Of a stretch of DNA of 64,000 bases, positions 9,155 to 19,365 are shown in pieces. Location: the NCBI RefSeq assembly GCF_905171765.1, contig NC_053392.1, positions 107,034,321 to 107,098,320 of the forward strand, written 5' to 3'. How positions within the stretch are numbered: the stretch's first letter is position 1; each line of letters opens with the position of its first letter. This DNA is from Bufo bufo (lineage: Eukaryota; Chordata; Amphibia; Anura; Bufonidae). The notes below the pieces were generated by a model. That model made no database searches, was not told the DNA's origin, and was given only the letters and a program-made list of their open reading frames with translations. A program made the translations under genes and the position numbers.

Positions 9155-10925
9155 TTATACCATCGGATCGGAGTTTTCTCCAATCCGATGGTATATTTTA
9201 ACTTGAAGCGTCCCCATCACCATGGGAACGCCTCTATGTTAGAATATACTGTCGGATATGAGTTAGATCGTGAAACCTCATTTCCGACAGTATATTCTAA
9301 CACAGAGGCGTTCCCATGGTGATGGGGACGCTTCTAGTTAGAATATACTACAAACTGTGTACATGACTGCCCCCTGCTGCCTAGCAGCATCCGATCTCTT
9401 ACAGGGGGCCGTGATCAGCACAATTAACCCCTCAGGTGCCGCACCTGAAGGGGTTAATTGTACTATCATATCCCCCTGTAAGAGATCAGGGCTGCCAGGC
9501 AGCAGGGGGCAGACCCCCCCCCTCCCCAGTTTGAATATTATTGGTGGCCAGTGCGGCCCCCCCCTTCCTCCCGCTATTGTAATAATTCGTTGGTGGCACA
9601 GTGTGCGCCCCCGCCCCCCCCCTCCTCCCTCTATTGTAATAATTCGTTGGTGGCACAGTGTGCCCCCCCCCCGCCCCCCTTCCTCCCTCTATTGTAATAA
9701 TTCGTTGGTGGCACAGTGTGCGCCCCCCGCCCCCCCCTCCTCCCTCTATTGTAATAATTCGTTGGTGGCACAGTGTGCCCCCCCGCCCCCCCCCCTTCCT
9801 CCCTCTATTGTAATAATTCGTTGGTGGCACAGTGTGCCCCCCCCCGCCCCCCCCTTCCTCCCTCTATTGTAATAATTCGTTGGTGGCACAGTGTGCGCCC
9901 CCCCCCTTCCTCCCTCTATTGTAATAAATCGTTGGTGGCACAGTGTGCGCCCCCCATTGGCCCCCCTCCCTCTATAGCATTAACAACATTGGTGGCCAGT
10001 GTGCGGCCTCCCATCTACCCCCCCCCCCCGATCATTGGTGGCAGCGGGTTACTAGCAATAGTACAATAGTAAAAGATTCATACTTACCTGGGAGCTGCGA
10101 TGTTCGTGTCCGGCCGGGAGCTCCTCCTACTGGTAAGTGACGGTTCATTTAGCAATGCGCCGCACAGACCTGTCACTTAACAGTAGGTGGAGCTCCCGGC
10201 CGGACACGAACATCGCAGCAGCCGGTAAGTATGAATCTTCTACTAATGTACTATTGCTAAGTAACCATGGCAACCAGGACTGTAGTAGCGTCCTGGTTGC
10301 CATGGTTACCGATCGGAGCCCCAGCGATTAAACTGGGACTCCGATCGGAACTCCGCTGCCACCAATCATGGGGGGGGGGGAGATGGGAGGCCGCACACTG
10401 GCCACCAATGTTGTTAATGCTATAGAGGGAGGGGGGGCCGATGGGGGGCGCACACTGTGCCACCAACAAATTATTACAATAGAGGGGGGGAAGGGGGGGC
10501 ACACACTGTGCCACCAACGAATTATTACAATAGAGGGAGGGAGGGGGGCGCGCACACTGTGCCACCAACGAATTATTACAATAGAGGGAGGGGGGGGGCC
10601 GCACTGGCCACCAACCTATTATTACAATAGAGGGGGGGGGGCCGCACTGGCCACCAATGATATTCAAACTGGGGAGGGGGGGAGGGTCTGCCCCCTGCTG
10701 CCTGGCAGCCCTGATCTCTTACAGGGGGCCGTGATCAGCACAATTAACCCCTTCAGGTGCGCACCTGAAGGGGTTAATTGTGCTGATCACGACCCCCTGT
10801 AAGAGATCGGGTGCTGCCAGGCAGCAGGGGGCAGTCTTGTACACAGTTTGTAGTGTATTCTAACTAGAAGCGTCCCCATCACCATGGGAACGCTTCTGTG
10901 TTAGAATATACTGTCGGTTCTGAGT
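9155..10925. mobile_element. Fold-back element with C-rich minisatellite arms
   Basis: A large inverted repeat. The outer modules (AAGCGTCCCCATCACCATGGG, then the block containing CCCCCTGCTGCCT..CAGCA) occur at 9196-9510 and in reverse at 10680-10925, and each module is itself a hairpin. Inside lie a left arm of about seven repeats and a right arm of four to five inverted repeats of a CTCTATTGTAATAATTCGTT unit. The core at about 10080-10330 is another hairpin (CCGGCCGGGAGCTCC; GTAACCATGGCAACCAGGAC). There is no coding capacity. Fold-back elements have this structure, but the class and target duplication are undetermined. Confidence 0.75.
9528..9965 (+). repeat. Minisatellite of the left fold-back arm, about 60 bp unit
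   Basis: About seven copies of a unit with TTGTAATAATTCGTTGGTGG then CACAGTGTG and a variable run of C. The poly-C tracts vary in length between copies, which suggests replication slippage. The inverse array is at 10430-10665. Confidence 0.85.
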
Positions 10926-11280
10926 TTTCACGAAGTGAAAACTCAGCTTTGAAAAAGCTTTTATGCAGACGGATCTTCGGATCCGTCTGTATAAAAACTA
11001 ACCTACGGCCACGGATCACGGACACGGTTGCCAATCTTGTGTGCATCCGTGTTCTTTCACGGACCCATTGACTTGAATGGGTCCGTGAACCATTGGCCGT
11101 GAAAAAAATAGGACAGGTCATATTTTTTTCACGGCCAGGAAACACGGATCTCGGATGCGGCTGCAAAACGGTGCATTTTCCGTTTTTTCCACGGACCCAT
11201 TAAAAGTCAATGGGTCCGTGAAAAAAAACGGAAAACGGCACAACGGCCACGGGCCAACGGCCACGGCCATTGACGCGATG
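10926..11280. repeat. MITE-like inverted repeats
   Basis: Stacked short hairpins (GTTTTCACGAAGTGAAAAC; CAGACGGATCTTCGGATCCG; CACGGACCCATTGACTTGAA with its inverse TGGGTCCGTG). The style matches the vertebrate MITEs elsewhere in the window. It is probably the right shoulder of the same composite as 8863-9150. Confidence 0.5.
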
Positions 11281-11920
11281 CTGTAATATTTTGAGTTCCA
11301 CCATGTTATTTATAAACTCTCTTTTACTATCTTCTAAGTGCTTTATGCACTTGTTCACTACTGAAAAAAAAACTATTATTTTTTTTTAATTTCAATTAGG
11401 GTTACTTACAAGACAATTAGTGCATTGTGTGTAGTATGTATTTCAACACTGCCTATTTACATCTAAATACAATAACTATAGATATTTACGTTAATTATAT
11501 TTTGGTTTTCTTAATGATAGTTCGGATAGAGTATAATGTTATTTAATTGGTTAGTTAATAGTTTTTCGCATTTTTTTTATTTTCCTATTACACTAGTTTC
11601 TGTTGTCCCCTCATTGTTGCCACTTTTAACCACTTCACGGCCGGCCATTAAGAGTAGGCCTCAGCGGGACGTGACTTATCATAGAGGGACAATCTATTAC
11701 AGACCAACAGACACCCTGCCCCCAAGTCATAAACGTTTGTGAACCGGAGTGCAAATGCTGCTCAGCTAAACAGGCCGCCATGTTAACTAAGGGCTGCTAT
11801 TTTTATGATTCAATACACATGTGCATTGCAGCTCCGGAGATGCAGGGTGGTGGGGGGATCGTGGGATGCTTGTTAATATGTTATGTATACCAAATTATAG
11901 TAATGTGTGCACATATTTAC
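11281..11920. other. No gene seen
   Basis: AT-rich sequence up to about 11620, then GC-mixed sequence with no recognised ORF or terminal repeat. Confidence 0.4.
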
Positions 11921-12150
11921 CCTCCCGGTGGGGGGTGTAGACCACCTCTTCCTCCTCTTCTGGAGCTGGGGGGGCAGATTCTGGTGGCTGGGAAGTTCCG
12001 GCCTCCTCCTCTGTCTCGCAAACATCTGGGGAGGAAGTGGCCTCCACATTTTCTCCCTCCTCCTGCTCTTCACACTCCTCCTCCTCCATGGGCACCTCCT
12101 CTAATTTTTGTGGGGGGTTTATGTGGTGGCGGACGGAGGTAACGGGTTGA
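11921..12150 (-). CDS. Putative acidic exon of a TE gene
   Basis: Read on the minus strand, an acceptor (TTATTACAG) is followed by an open frame: QPVTSVRHHINPPQKLEEV, then a Glu-rich stretch (EEEECEEQEEGE), then SSPDVCETEEEAGTSQ and PAPEEEEEVV, up to a possible donor GGGAG|GGTAAAT. Acidic, Pro/Ser-rich linkers like this are common in Harbinger accessory proteins and other TE DNA-binding proteins, but there is no domain to fix the family. No companion exon was found on this strand. Confidence 0.4.
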
Positions 12151-12153
12151 CCT

Positions 12154-12595
12154 GTAATAATGACACAATGTTAAGAATTTAGACAAACAACTAAGAAATC
12201 ATAACAAAGGTAAAGACCAAGAAATTCCTATATGAAGGAATCTGCATGGGATTATGAATTATACCAATAGTGGATTTGCCTCATTTTGTTGGTAAAAAAA
12301 AAAGTGTTATAGATGGGTAGAACTAGTCTAAGTAACAAGATAGGATGAGGTAACATGGGATTTGTTAGTAAGGTGCCTTATAGGGTATTGTGACTGGGTA
12401 ATTGACGTTTAGGGAAACCAAACAACAGTTCGGAAATTAGATAAGGGGTTATTGGATGGTGTTATGTTGGGTATATAATTATTTGTGGCTGCCAGCGTTA
12501 GACTGTCTGCCAAGCCGCATTTTGAAGATCTGCTCGCCCTCCCTCCCTGTTGATTTAGTTGTCACGGTAACTTTATAATTAGAAGGAGGCTTAAA
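12154..12595. other. No gene seen
   Basis: AT-rich sequence without an ORF, recognisable terminus or clear repeat. Confidence 0.4.
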
Positions 12596-12740
12596 GTCTC
12601 CCCTTTAACTGTGACTTTGACGGTGACCGCCCATTTAACAGTGACTTTGATGGTGACCGCCCCTTTAACAGTGACTTTCACGGTGACCGGCCCTTTAACA
12701 GTGACTTTCACGGTGACCGACTCTTTAACTGTGAACTCCA
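12596..12740 (+). repeat. Minisatellite, 30-bp unit
   Basis: Five units of CCCTTTAACAGTGACTTTGA followed by CGGTGACCGC, with single-base changes. Confidence 0.9.
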
Positions 12741-12774
12741 CAGCGCCCGTCAGTTGGCAGTTAGGATTTAATTG

Positions 12775-12978
12775 AACGTCTGGCAGCCTTGTATTGGGTA
12801 ATACAGGTCACTTTTTGGGAATATCTCGGGAACGGTACGTCGTAGAGAGCAGAGACCCCCGCAAGATTTCTTTCCAGGTAGCAAGGTATGTGTATACCAA
12901 GTTTCGTTGAAATCGATGGTTGCGTTTTTGAGTTTTTGCGGAACATACACACATACATACATAAATACACACACATCC

Positions 12979-13030
<52 letters not shown>
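12775..13030 (+). mobile_element. Probable LINE 3' tail with TA microsatellite
   Basis: The segment CCAAGTTTCGTTGAAATCGA, then TGCGGAACATACACACATAC and a (TA)n run at about 12981-13030, has the form of 3' tails of RTE-like or related non-LTR elements, which end in a microsatellite. No reverse transcriptase sequence remains. The assignment is by resemblance only. Confidence 0.4.
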
Positions 13031-13032
<2 letters not shown>

Positions 13033-13139
13033 CTTGAATCCCATGCAAATTGTGTAGGTTACGTATTTAATAGTCGGGGACTTTGACCAGAATATTGAAT
13101 GATGTTTGCAGTTATGTAGATATAAACAAAAATACCTAT

Positions 13140-13723
13140 TGTGAGGCAGTGACAGGCCTCACGGCTGCTAGGGGAGAGATATGGCAGGAGTTTCCATTTC
13201 TTCGCTGTCAATCAGCAGGTCAGAGGCCGCACCAGGTGGAACAATCAGTCTGGGATAAGAGCCCAGTCCAGACTGTTAGGAGGAGGAAGAGTCTGTGTGC
13301 AGCAGAGGCCTGGGAAGGCTCTGTACAAGTGGGCTCAGCCGAGCTGGCTGAGGGGCCACGGGGCTAGGTGTTAGCCTGAACTTTGGGGGACTCCGCGAGG
13401 TCTTGGAATCGACGGTCGCTAGGCCAGAGTCAGGAGGACTTCTGGGCCACAATCCCCCAAAAGGTACTGGACTTTGTTACAGCCTGGAAGTGCTGGATTG
13501 TTGGGCTGGGAAAAGCTGCATGTTCTTCCCGTGTGTGAACGGGGCTTTCAGTGAGGTAGGGAGTCCTCATGTTTAGTTAGAGCCCAGCCGGGCAGGTGTT
13601 TTATTTGTATTGTTTGTTTTGATTTTGCTGAGGTGCCAAATAAAAGCAATGTTTGGCCCCTAACCCTGTGGTCGATGAAGATCATTGTGAGAATGACCCC
13701 CGAATAAGAGACGATCCCTTACA
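13140..13723 (+). mobile_element. 5' LTR of an LTR retrotransposon
   Basis: It starts TGTGAGGCAG and ends CCCTTACA (TG..CA). A polyadenylation-type signal (AATAAA in CCAAATAAAAGC) lies about 85 bp before the end. It is followed at once by TATGGTGGAGAATGCGGG, which has the position and form of a primer-binding site. The 3' LTR is not in the window, so the element is broken. Confidence 0.7.
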
Positions 13724-13974
13724 TATGGTGGAGAATGCGGGAAATAACAACAGCAGGTTGCTAGGGGCAACGACCTGACGGAAAAGAGCAGGTGCTGCTG
13801 AATGTTGCCAAGGAATTGCTGTGTTGCTGTGCAGTGATTTAAAGGGCCGGAAGCCTGCTTGTTCGCTGGAGCAGGTGCTGCTGGAAAACTGCTGGTTAAT
13901 CTGGACTTTTTTTTTCTGAGGTGCAAGCTGTGCAGGTATTTAAAGGGCACAATAAAAGAAACTGACTTGTCAAA

Positions 13975-14772
13975 ATGGCTGCCAAAAGGTGGAGAGCGGT
14001 GCGGTTCTCAGGAGTGCATATCTTCCCTGCGACTGTGTCCGGAGTCCCAGGAGTGCGGAGGTGCAGTAAAGCTGTTGCTAGGAGCAAGCACAACCTTGAT
14101 GAGTCCGCGGGAGAGAATGTCACTGCTTTACCGGAATGGTTGATTACAAGGGGTAAGATCGTTCCAGCAATTACTTGTATAGCTGACAAAGTGACAGTGA
14201 GCTCAGCTCTGGAGGGTGGGCATGTTAATGACCCGTGCCCTGGTACCTCAGAAGCCGTGAACAGGGGTGTGAGCCGGCGGCAGTTGCTACCTGCCGAACC
14301 GGGAGGTGTTGAGACACCGGGAATAGAGACTGCTAAAAAAATGTGTGACATTATGGTAAAGAGAAGTCCAGTCCAAGTGTTGGTGGACACCGAAAGCCAG
14401 GTGAGCCTGGTACATGCCAGCCAGGTAGCTGGGGACTATGCGAGGAAGCTGCACAATGGTTTAAGTGATATGACCATTGAAAACAATGGTGCCAAGTGTG
14501 CGGATAGGCATAATGGCAATGTGGATACTAGTGAAAAATATCATGATAGTGGTGATGATGATGATGATGATCCTTTTCCTTTGCAGGCTGTGATTGGGGA
14601 AGGAGCTCCCCCTCTTGGTAAAAATGGACGCGGTATAAAAATGCTGATTGATGTTAAGAGCTCACAGCTGAGTAAACCCACTGTAGTGAATGTGCATGAA
14701 ACTTTGGCAATGCTGAGGGGTGTACCACACGTACCAGAGGTGGATGTGCAGTCTCCCCAGGTTTACTGGAAG
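13975..14772 (+). pseudogene. LTR-retrotransposon gag/protease fragment
   Basis: The open frame runs downstream of the LTR and primer site. Residues around 133-146 (VQVLVDTESQVSLV) look like the aspartic protease core, with Glu at 140 where Gly is usual (DTG/DSG). An acidic DDDDDD tract follows at about residue 197. The frame then runs into a MITE at 14773, so the natural C-terminus is lost. Reverse transcriptase and integrase are absent. Gypsy-type is likely from the LTR-protease layout, but the clade is not fixed. Confidence 0.5.
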
Positions 14773-14978
14773 TTAGTCCATGTGCATTCCGCTTCCGTAT
14801 GTCCATTCCGCAAAAGAATAGAACATGTCCTATTATTGTCCACATTACGGACAAGGATAGGACTGTTCTATTAGGGGCCAGCTGTTCCGTTCCGCAAAAT
14901 ACGGAATGCACACGGACGTCATCCATATTTTTGGCGGATCAGTTTTTGCGCAAAATGCATACATAAATGAGCCCTAAG
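14773..14978. mobile_element. MITE truncating the LTR element
   Basis: The right end is AAATGAGCCCTAA. The left end is a diverged inverse (TTAGTCCATGTGCATTCCGC). The interior holds inverted segments (GCATTCCGC..TCCGTATGTCC and GGAATGCACACGGACGTC). It is related in style to the MITE at 4252-4368. Confidence 0.55.
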
Positions 14979-15026
14979 GGATAACTCATCAATATCTGGA
15001 GAGTGGGTTTTCAACGAGGCCACAGT

Positions 15027-15612
15027 TAGTGTTGAGCGAAGTTCTATAAAATTTGATTCAGCTGTTTCACTGAATTTTACAAAAAAAATTAGCTTTGTGA
15101 TGAATTACTTTGTCACAAAGCACATTTCTTTGTAAATAGCAGGTGCAATGACAAGGAACTGTGATTGCTCCGCTCCCCAACATTGTACCCATCAGATGCC
15201 GCATTCATCGCTGATCCCAGCATCTGGCTTTAATATTTAAGTCTATAATAAAAAATAATAAAAATCATACTTACCTCATCCATTTCATCGTAAAGAGACC
15301 GCCACCGCTATCTTGATTGAAGATCCAGCGCAAAATCTCCTGCAGCCCATGATGACATTGTCACGTCGGCCGGCGTGGTGACATCATACATTACCGTGCA
15401 TGGGATTTTGCCGGATCTTCAATCAAAATGGCAGTGGCTTGCTCTTCGCGTTCAAACAGATGAGAAGTATGATTTATTTATTTTTTAAGCTATTTCAAGG
15501 AAATTTGTTTTGTTACCACGAAGCACAAGGAAATTCGGCTTTGCAGCGAATCAAATTTTTCCTGAAATTCGGATCAAAGTCCAATTCGTGCACTTCGATT
15601 CGCTCAAGCACT
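15027..15612. mobile_element. hAT-type MITE
   Basis: The ends are TAGTGTTGAGCGAAG and TTCGATTCGCTCAAGCACT. Inner inverted segments are AATCATACTTACCTC with AGAAGTATGATTTA, and GATTGAAGATCC with GGATCTTCAATC. No matching 8-bp duplication was found, so one end may have changed. There is no coding. Confidence 0.6.
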
Positions 15613-15639
15613 TTGGCTTCTTCCTCGGCCAGTGATATC

Positions 15640-16683
15640 AGTGCATGGCCTATATGTAGCTCTCAGTCAAGTTAATGAGCTTAGGCTGCAATACCGAGCA
15701 CAGCCATTATACAATGTATGGCTCTGTGTGATCTTCAAACAGCTGTTCGGCAGGGAGTTGGAACCCCACCCATAAGTTGAAAATATGCCATTAGTATAAT
15801 TCAGAAAAACCACCTTAAAACAGATTTTGTAATTTTTTTTTAGTAAATGGCAAGACATCAGTTCCAATAGATAAACTATGGCATTTCTGGAAAGATAGAC
15901 CCTATTATCCCAATTAATATAAGCAGTCTTCCTGCATAAGAAGGTATAAAATGAATACCACATTATGTAATGCAATCAGTGTCAGGAAACACCATTGCTC
16001 TGGAGCCATCTCCTTGCTTATTCTCTACTTTCTGGTCACAGATGACAAAATTGCTAATTAAAAATAGATTGTAAACTTAAGCCTGACATCAACAATCATT
16101 TTGTAGCTAAATAGGTCACTACCCTGGAGATTTTATGAATCTAATTCCTTCTTAATTTTTTTGATTATCCTCGCACTAACCCTCTGGAATATCTTTGTCA
16201 CTTCTTTCTTTTCTGCTTTGTCTTTTATAACCTTCCCCCTTCTTTATCTTTCTTTTCTCTGCCAAATAATGATTTAGCTAGGCTTCCATAAATCAATAAT
16301 TATGTCTGCCGTAATACTATCAGCTTCACAGCAGAAACTCAAAAGGAAGGCCAAACTCTCTGAACAGGTCCATTGAGTCTGCATTTCAATAACATGGGCC
16401 AAGCTGTGTTAACTGTGTAATGTAATATGGAAATGCTCCTGGGGCAGGCACTATTCCTTACAAACATGGGTCCTAGGTAGAATTCAAATTACCCTTCCCT
16501 CCATTTTTCAATGACTACCAGTGTATTGAACCATGTTTAAGGGGGTAAGACTTTACCCAGGGTCTTCTTGGCCGGTAAGTGGTGTATGTGGCAGGATGCA
16601 GGCATTTTACTGAACTCATGTGAGACAACAAGCTTGACAGGTATAAGAGTCTCAAAAGAGGCAAATGGCTTAGTGGTTACAAG
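15640..16683. other. MITE fragment, then sequence with no recognised repeat
   Basis: 15640-15775 is a one-sided MITE fragment (GCTGCAATACCGAGCACAGC..CAAACAGCTGTTCGGCAGGG). From about 16010 to 16680 I see neither coding nor repeat structure; this is one of the few apparently unique stretches. Confidence 0.4.
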
Positions 16684-17529
16684 TAAAGATGAGCGAATTT
16701 CTCAAAAATTCAATTCAGTCGGTTCGCCAAATTTTCCGAATTAATTTGTGGCGAATTGTGTTAAAAAAGCTATTTCCTGGCTGCAGAGAGCCTGTGTAGT
16801 GGAGTCATGCAGCAACACGCATAGTGAGTCTGCTGTGGTAGTGAAACAATACTGTGAGTCAGTATGACACGCAAATGACAAGCGTCGCTCTTAGAATCAC
16901 TGCACACTTCACTTCCACATAACTCAAGTGTGAACTCAGCCTTACAGGTCGATGTTAGCGTGAGATATAAAGAACTGTGCAGAGCCCCAAGATCCTACTA
17001 AAGCATGAAAGAGCACACTCCTTTTACACCGTTGTAAGCTGATTCCACATAGTTGTCTACAGAACCTGTTCTATTAAACACTTATACAAGTAGAGCAACC
17101 CTCACAGAGTGGAAAGGGTGTTAACAGTAAGTTTGTGTTAACGTCACTGATTATTTAGCCCTTCCTCTGATCCATCAGAACAATAACCCCCAAAAAAGCG
17201 GACCCTGTCTGTTGAGCATCCGCCTTCACTCGGTCAGCATTTGGTCAGTAATCCATCAGTATTCCTAATGTAAAAAAAAAAAAACAGGAGTGGATCCAAA
17301 ACAGAGATGACACGTAAATGGAATATTTGCATGTCTTCTGTGTTTTGTACCCACTCCTGCATTTGGCTACTAAATCATAAGCCAATTCTGATGGGACCAT
17401 ACAGGCCTTACAGCTGCTACACAGACAGGATCCATTGTGTGTCTTGTTTTTCATTCCTGCTGACAGATCAGAAGAAGGATCAAATAAATGATGATGTCAA
17501 CCAGGCCAAAAAGGCAAAATGGTAGCCCA

Positions 17530-19165
17530 GTCATGAAGTGGGGAGGGTGGGAACAGCATGAGAAGTCCACAGAGTGGCCCAATGACATAGTGTGGAGGTG
17601 ATAGCAGCATCAGGAGACCACAGAGTGGCAAGGTGACATAGTGTTGAGGTAGCAGCAGCATCAGAAGACCACAGAGTGGCATAATGACAGAGTGTGAAGG
17701 TGGCAGCAGCAGCATGAGGAGGCCACAGAGTGGCAAGATGACATAGTGGGGAGGTCACAGCAGCAGCATAAGGAGGCCACAGAGTGACAAGGTGACATGG
17801 TGTGGAGGTGGCAGCAGCAGCATTAGGAGGCCACAGAGTGGCAAGGTTGCAGCAGCATCAGGAGACCACAGAGCATAGTGTGGAGGTAGCAGCAGCATCA
17901 GGAGACCACAGAGTGGCAAGGTGACATAGAGTGGAGGTGGCAACAGCAGCAGCATGAGAAAGCCACAGAGTTGCACAATGACAGAGTGTGAAGGTGGCAG
18001 CAGTAGCATGAGGAGGCCACAGAGTAGCAAAGTGACATAGTGTGGAGGTGGCAGCAGCATCAGGAGGCCACAGAGTGGCAAGGTGACATAGTGTGGAGGT
18101 GGCAGCAGCAGCATAAGGAGGCCATTGAGTGGCAAGGTGACATAGTGTGGAGGTAGCAGCAGCATCAAGAGACCACAGAGTGGCAAGGTGACATAGTGTG
18201 CAAGTGGCAGCAGCATCAGGAGACCACAGAGTGTCAAGGTGACATAGTGTGGAGGTGGTAGCAGCAGCAGCATAAGGAGATTTACAGAGTGGCGCAATTA
18301 GAGAGAGTGGAGGTGGCAGCAGCAGCATGAGGAAGCCACAGAGTAGCAAGGTGACATAGTGTGCAGGTGGCAGCAGTAGCAGGAGAGATCAGAGTGGCAA
18401 GGTGACATAATTTGGAGGTGGCAGCAGCAGCATAAGGATGGCACAAAGTGGCACAATTGCAGAGTGTGGAGTTGGCAACAGCAGCATGAGGAAGCCACAG
18501 AGTGGCAAGGTGACATAGTGTGGAGGTCGCAGCAGTATCAGGAGACCACAGAGTGGCAAGGTGACATAGTGTGGAGGTGGCAGCAGCATCAGGAGACCAC
18601 AGAGTTGCAAGGTGACATAGTGCGGAGGTGGCAACAGCAGCAGCATGAGGAGGCCACAGAGTGGCACAAGGACAGAGTGTGGAGGTGGCAGCAGCATGAG
18701 GAGACCACAGAGTGGCACAATGACAGAGTGTGGAGGTGGAAGCAGCAGCATGAGACTACAGAGTGGCAAGGTGACATAGTGTGCATGTGACAGCAGTATC
18801 AGGAGACCACTGAGTGGCAATGTGACAAAGTGTGGAGGTGGCAGCAGCAGCAGCAACATGAGGAGGCCATAGAGTGGCACAATTACAGAGTGTGGAGGTG
18901 GCAGCAGCAGCATGAGGAAGCCACAGAGTGGCAAGGTGACATAGTGTTGAGGTAGCAGCAGCATCAGGAGACCACAGAGTGGAAAGGTGACATAGTGTAG
19001 AGGTAGCAGCAGCATCAGGAGACCACAGTGTGGCACAATGACAGAGTGTGGAGGTGGCAGCAGCAGCATGAGGAGGCCACAGGGTGGCAATTTGACAAAG
19101 TGTTGAGGTAGCAGCAGCATCAGGAGACCACAGAGTGACCCGGTGACAGAGTGGGGAGGTGGGTG
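17530..19165 (+). repeat. 51-bp-type minisatellite in hAT1
   Basis: About 30 units of GACCACAGAGTGGCAAGGTG, then ACATAGTGTGGAGGTGGCAGC and AGCATCAGGA, with variants ending in AGCAGCATGAGGAGGCC. Unit lengths change in steps of three because of variable CAG/AGC triplets, which keeps long frames open on the minus strand. The predicted Leu-rich peptides have no known domain. Confidence 0.9.
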
Positions 19166-19365
19166 GCACTAAGGAGCACTTGGCATCAGATGTGTGGCAT
19201 CAGGAGGGTGGCAGCATCAGAATAGTAGCTGTGGCAGGTAGCTAGAAGAAACCGGTCTCTTTTGTCAAGGTTTGGATGAGGCAGCATGAATGATATAATC
19301 TGATGCATCAGGCATTGGTGAGTGGCAATATTGGCTGATCCACGCCTGATTCATCTTGACAAAGG

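Noticed and set aside
9357..10802. Pro-rich and Gly-rich ORFs on both strands
   Set aside because: They are products of the C-rich arms of the fold-back element.
12961..13040. Short ORF with a YIYIYI repeat
   Set aside because: It is a (TA)n microsatellite.
17755..19120. Long minus-strand ORFs (180-243 codons, Leu-rich repeats such as LPLCGLLMLLLPPPH)
   Set aside because: They lie wholly in the 51-bp-type minisatellite and are open in several frames because unit lengths are multiples of three. No known domain.
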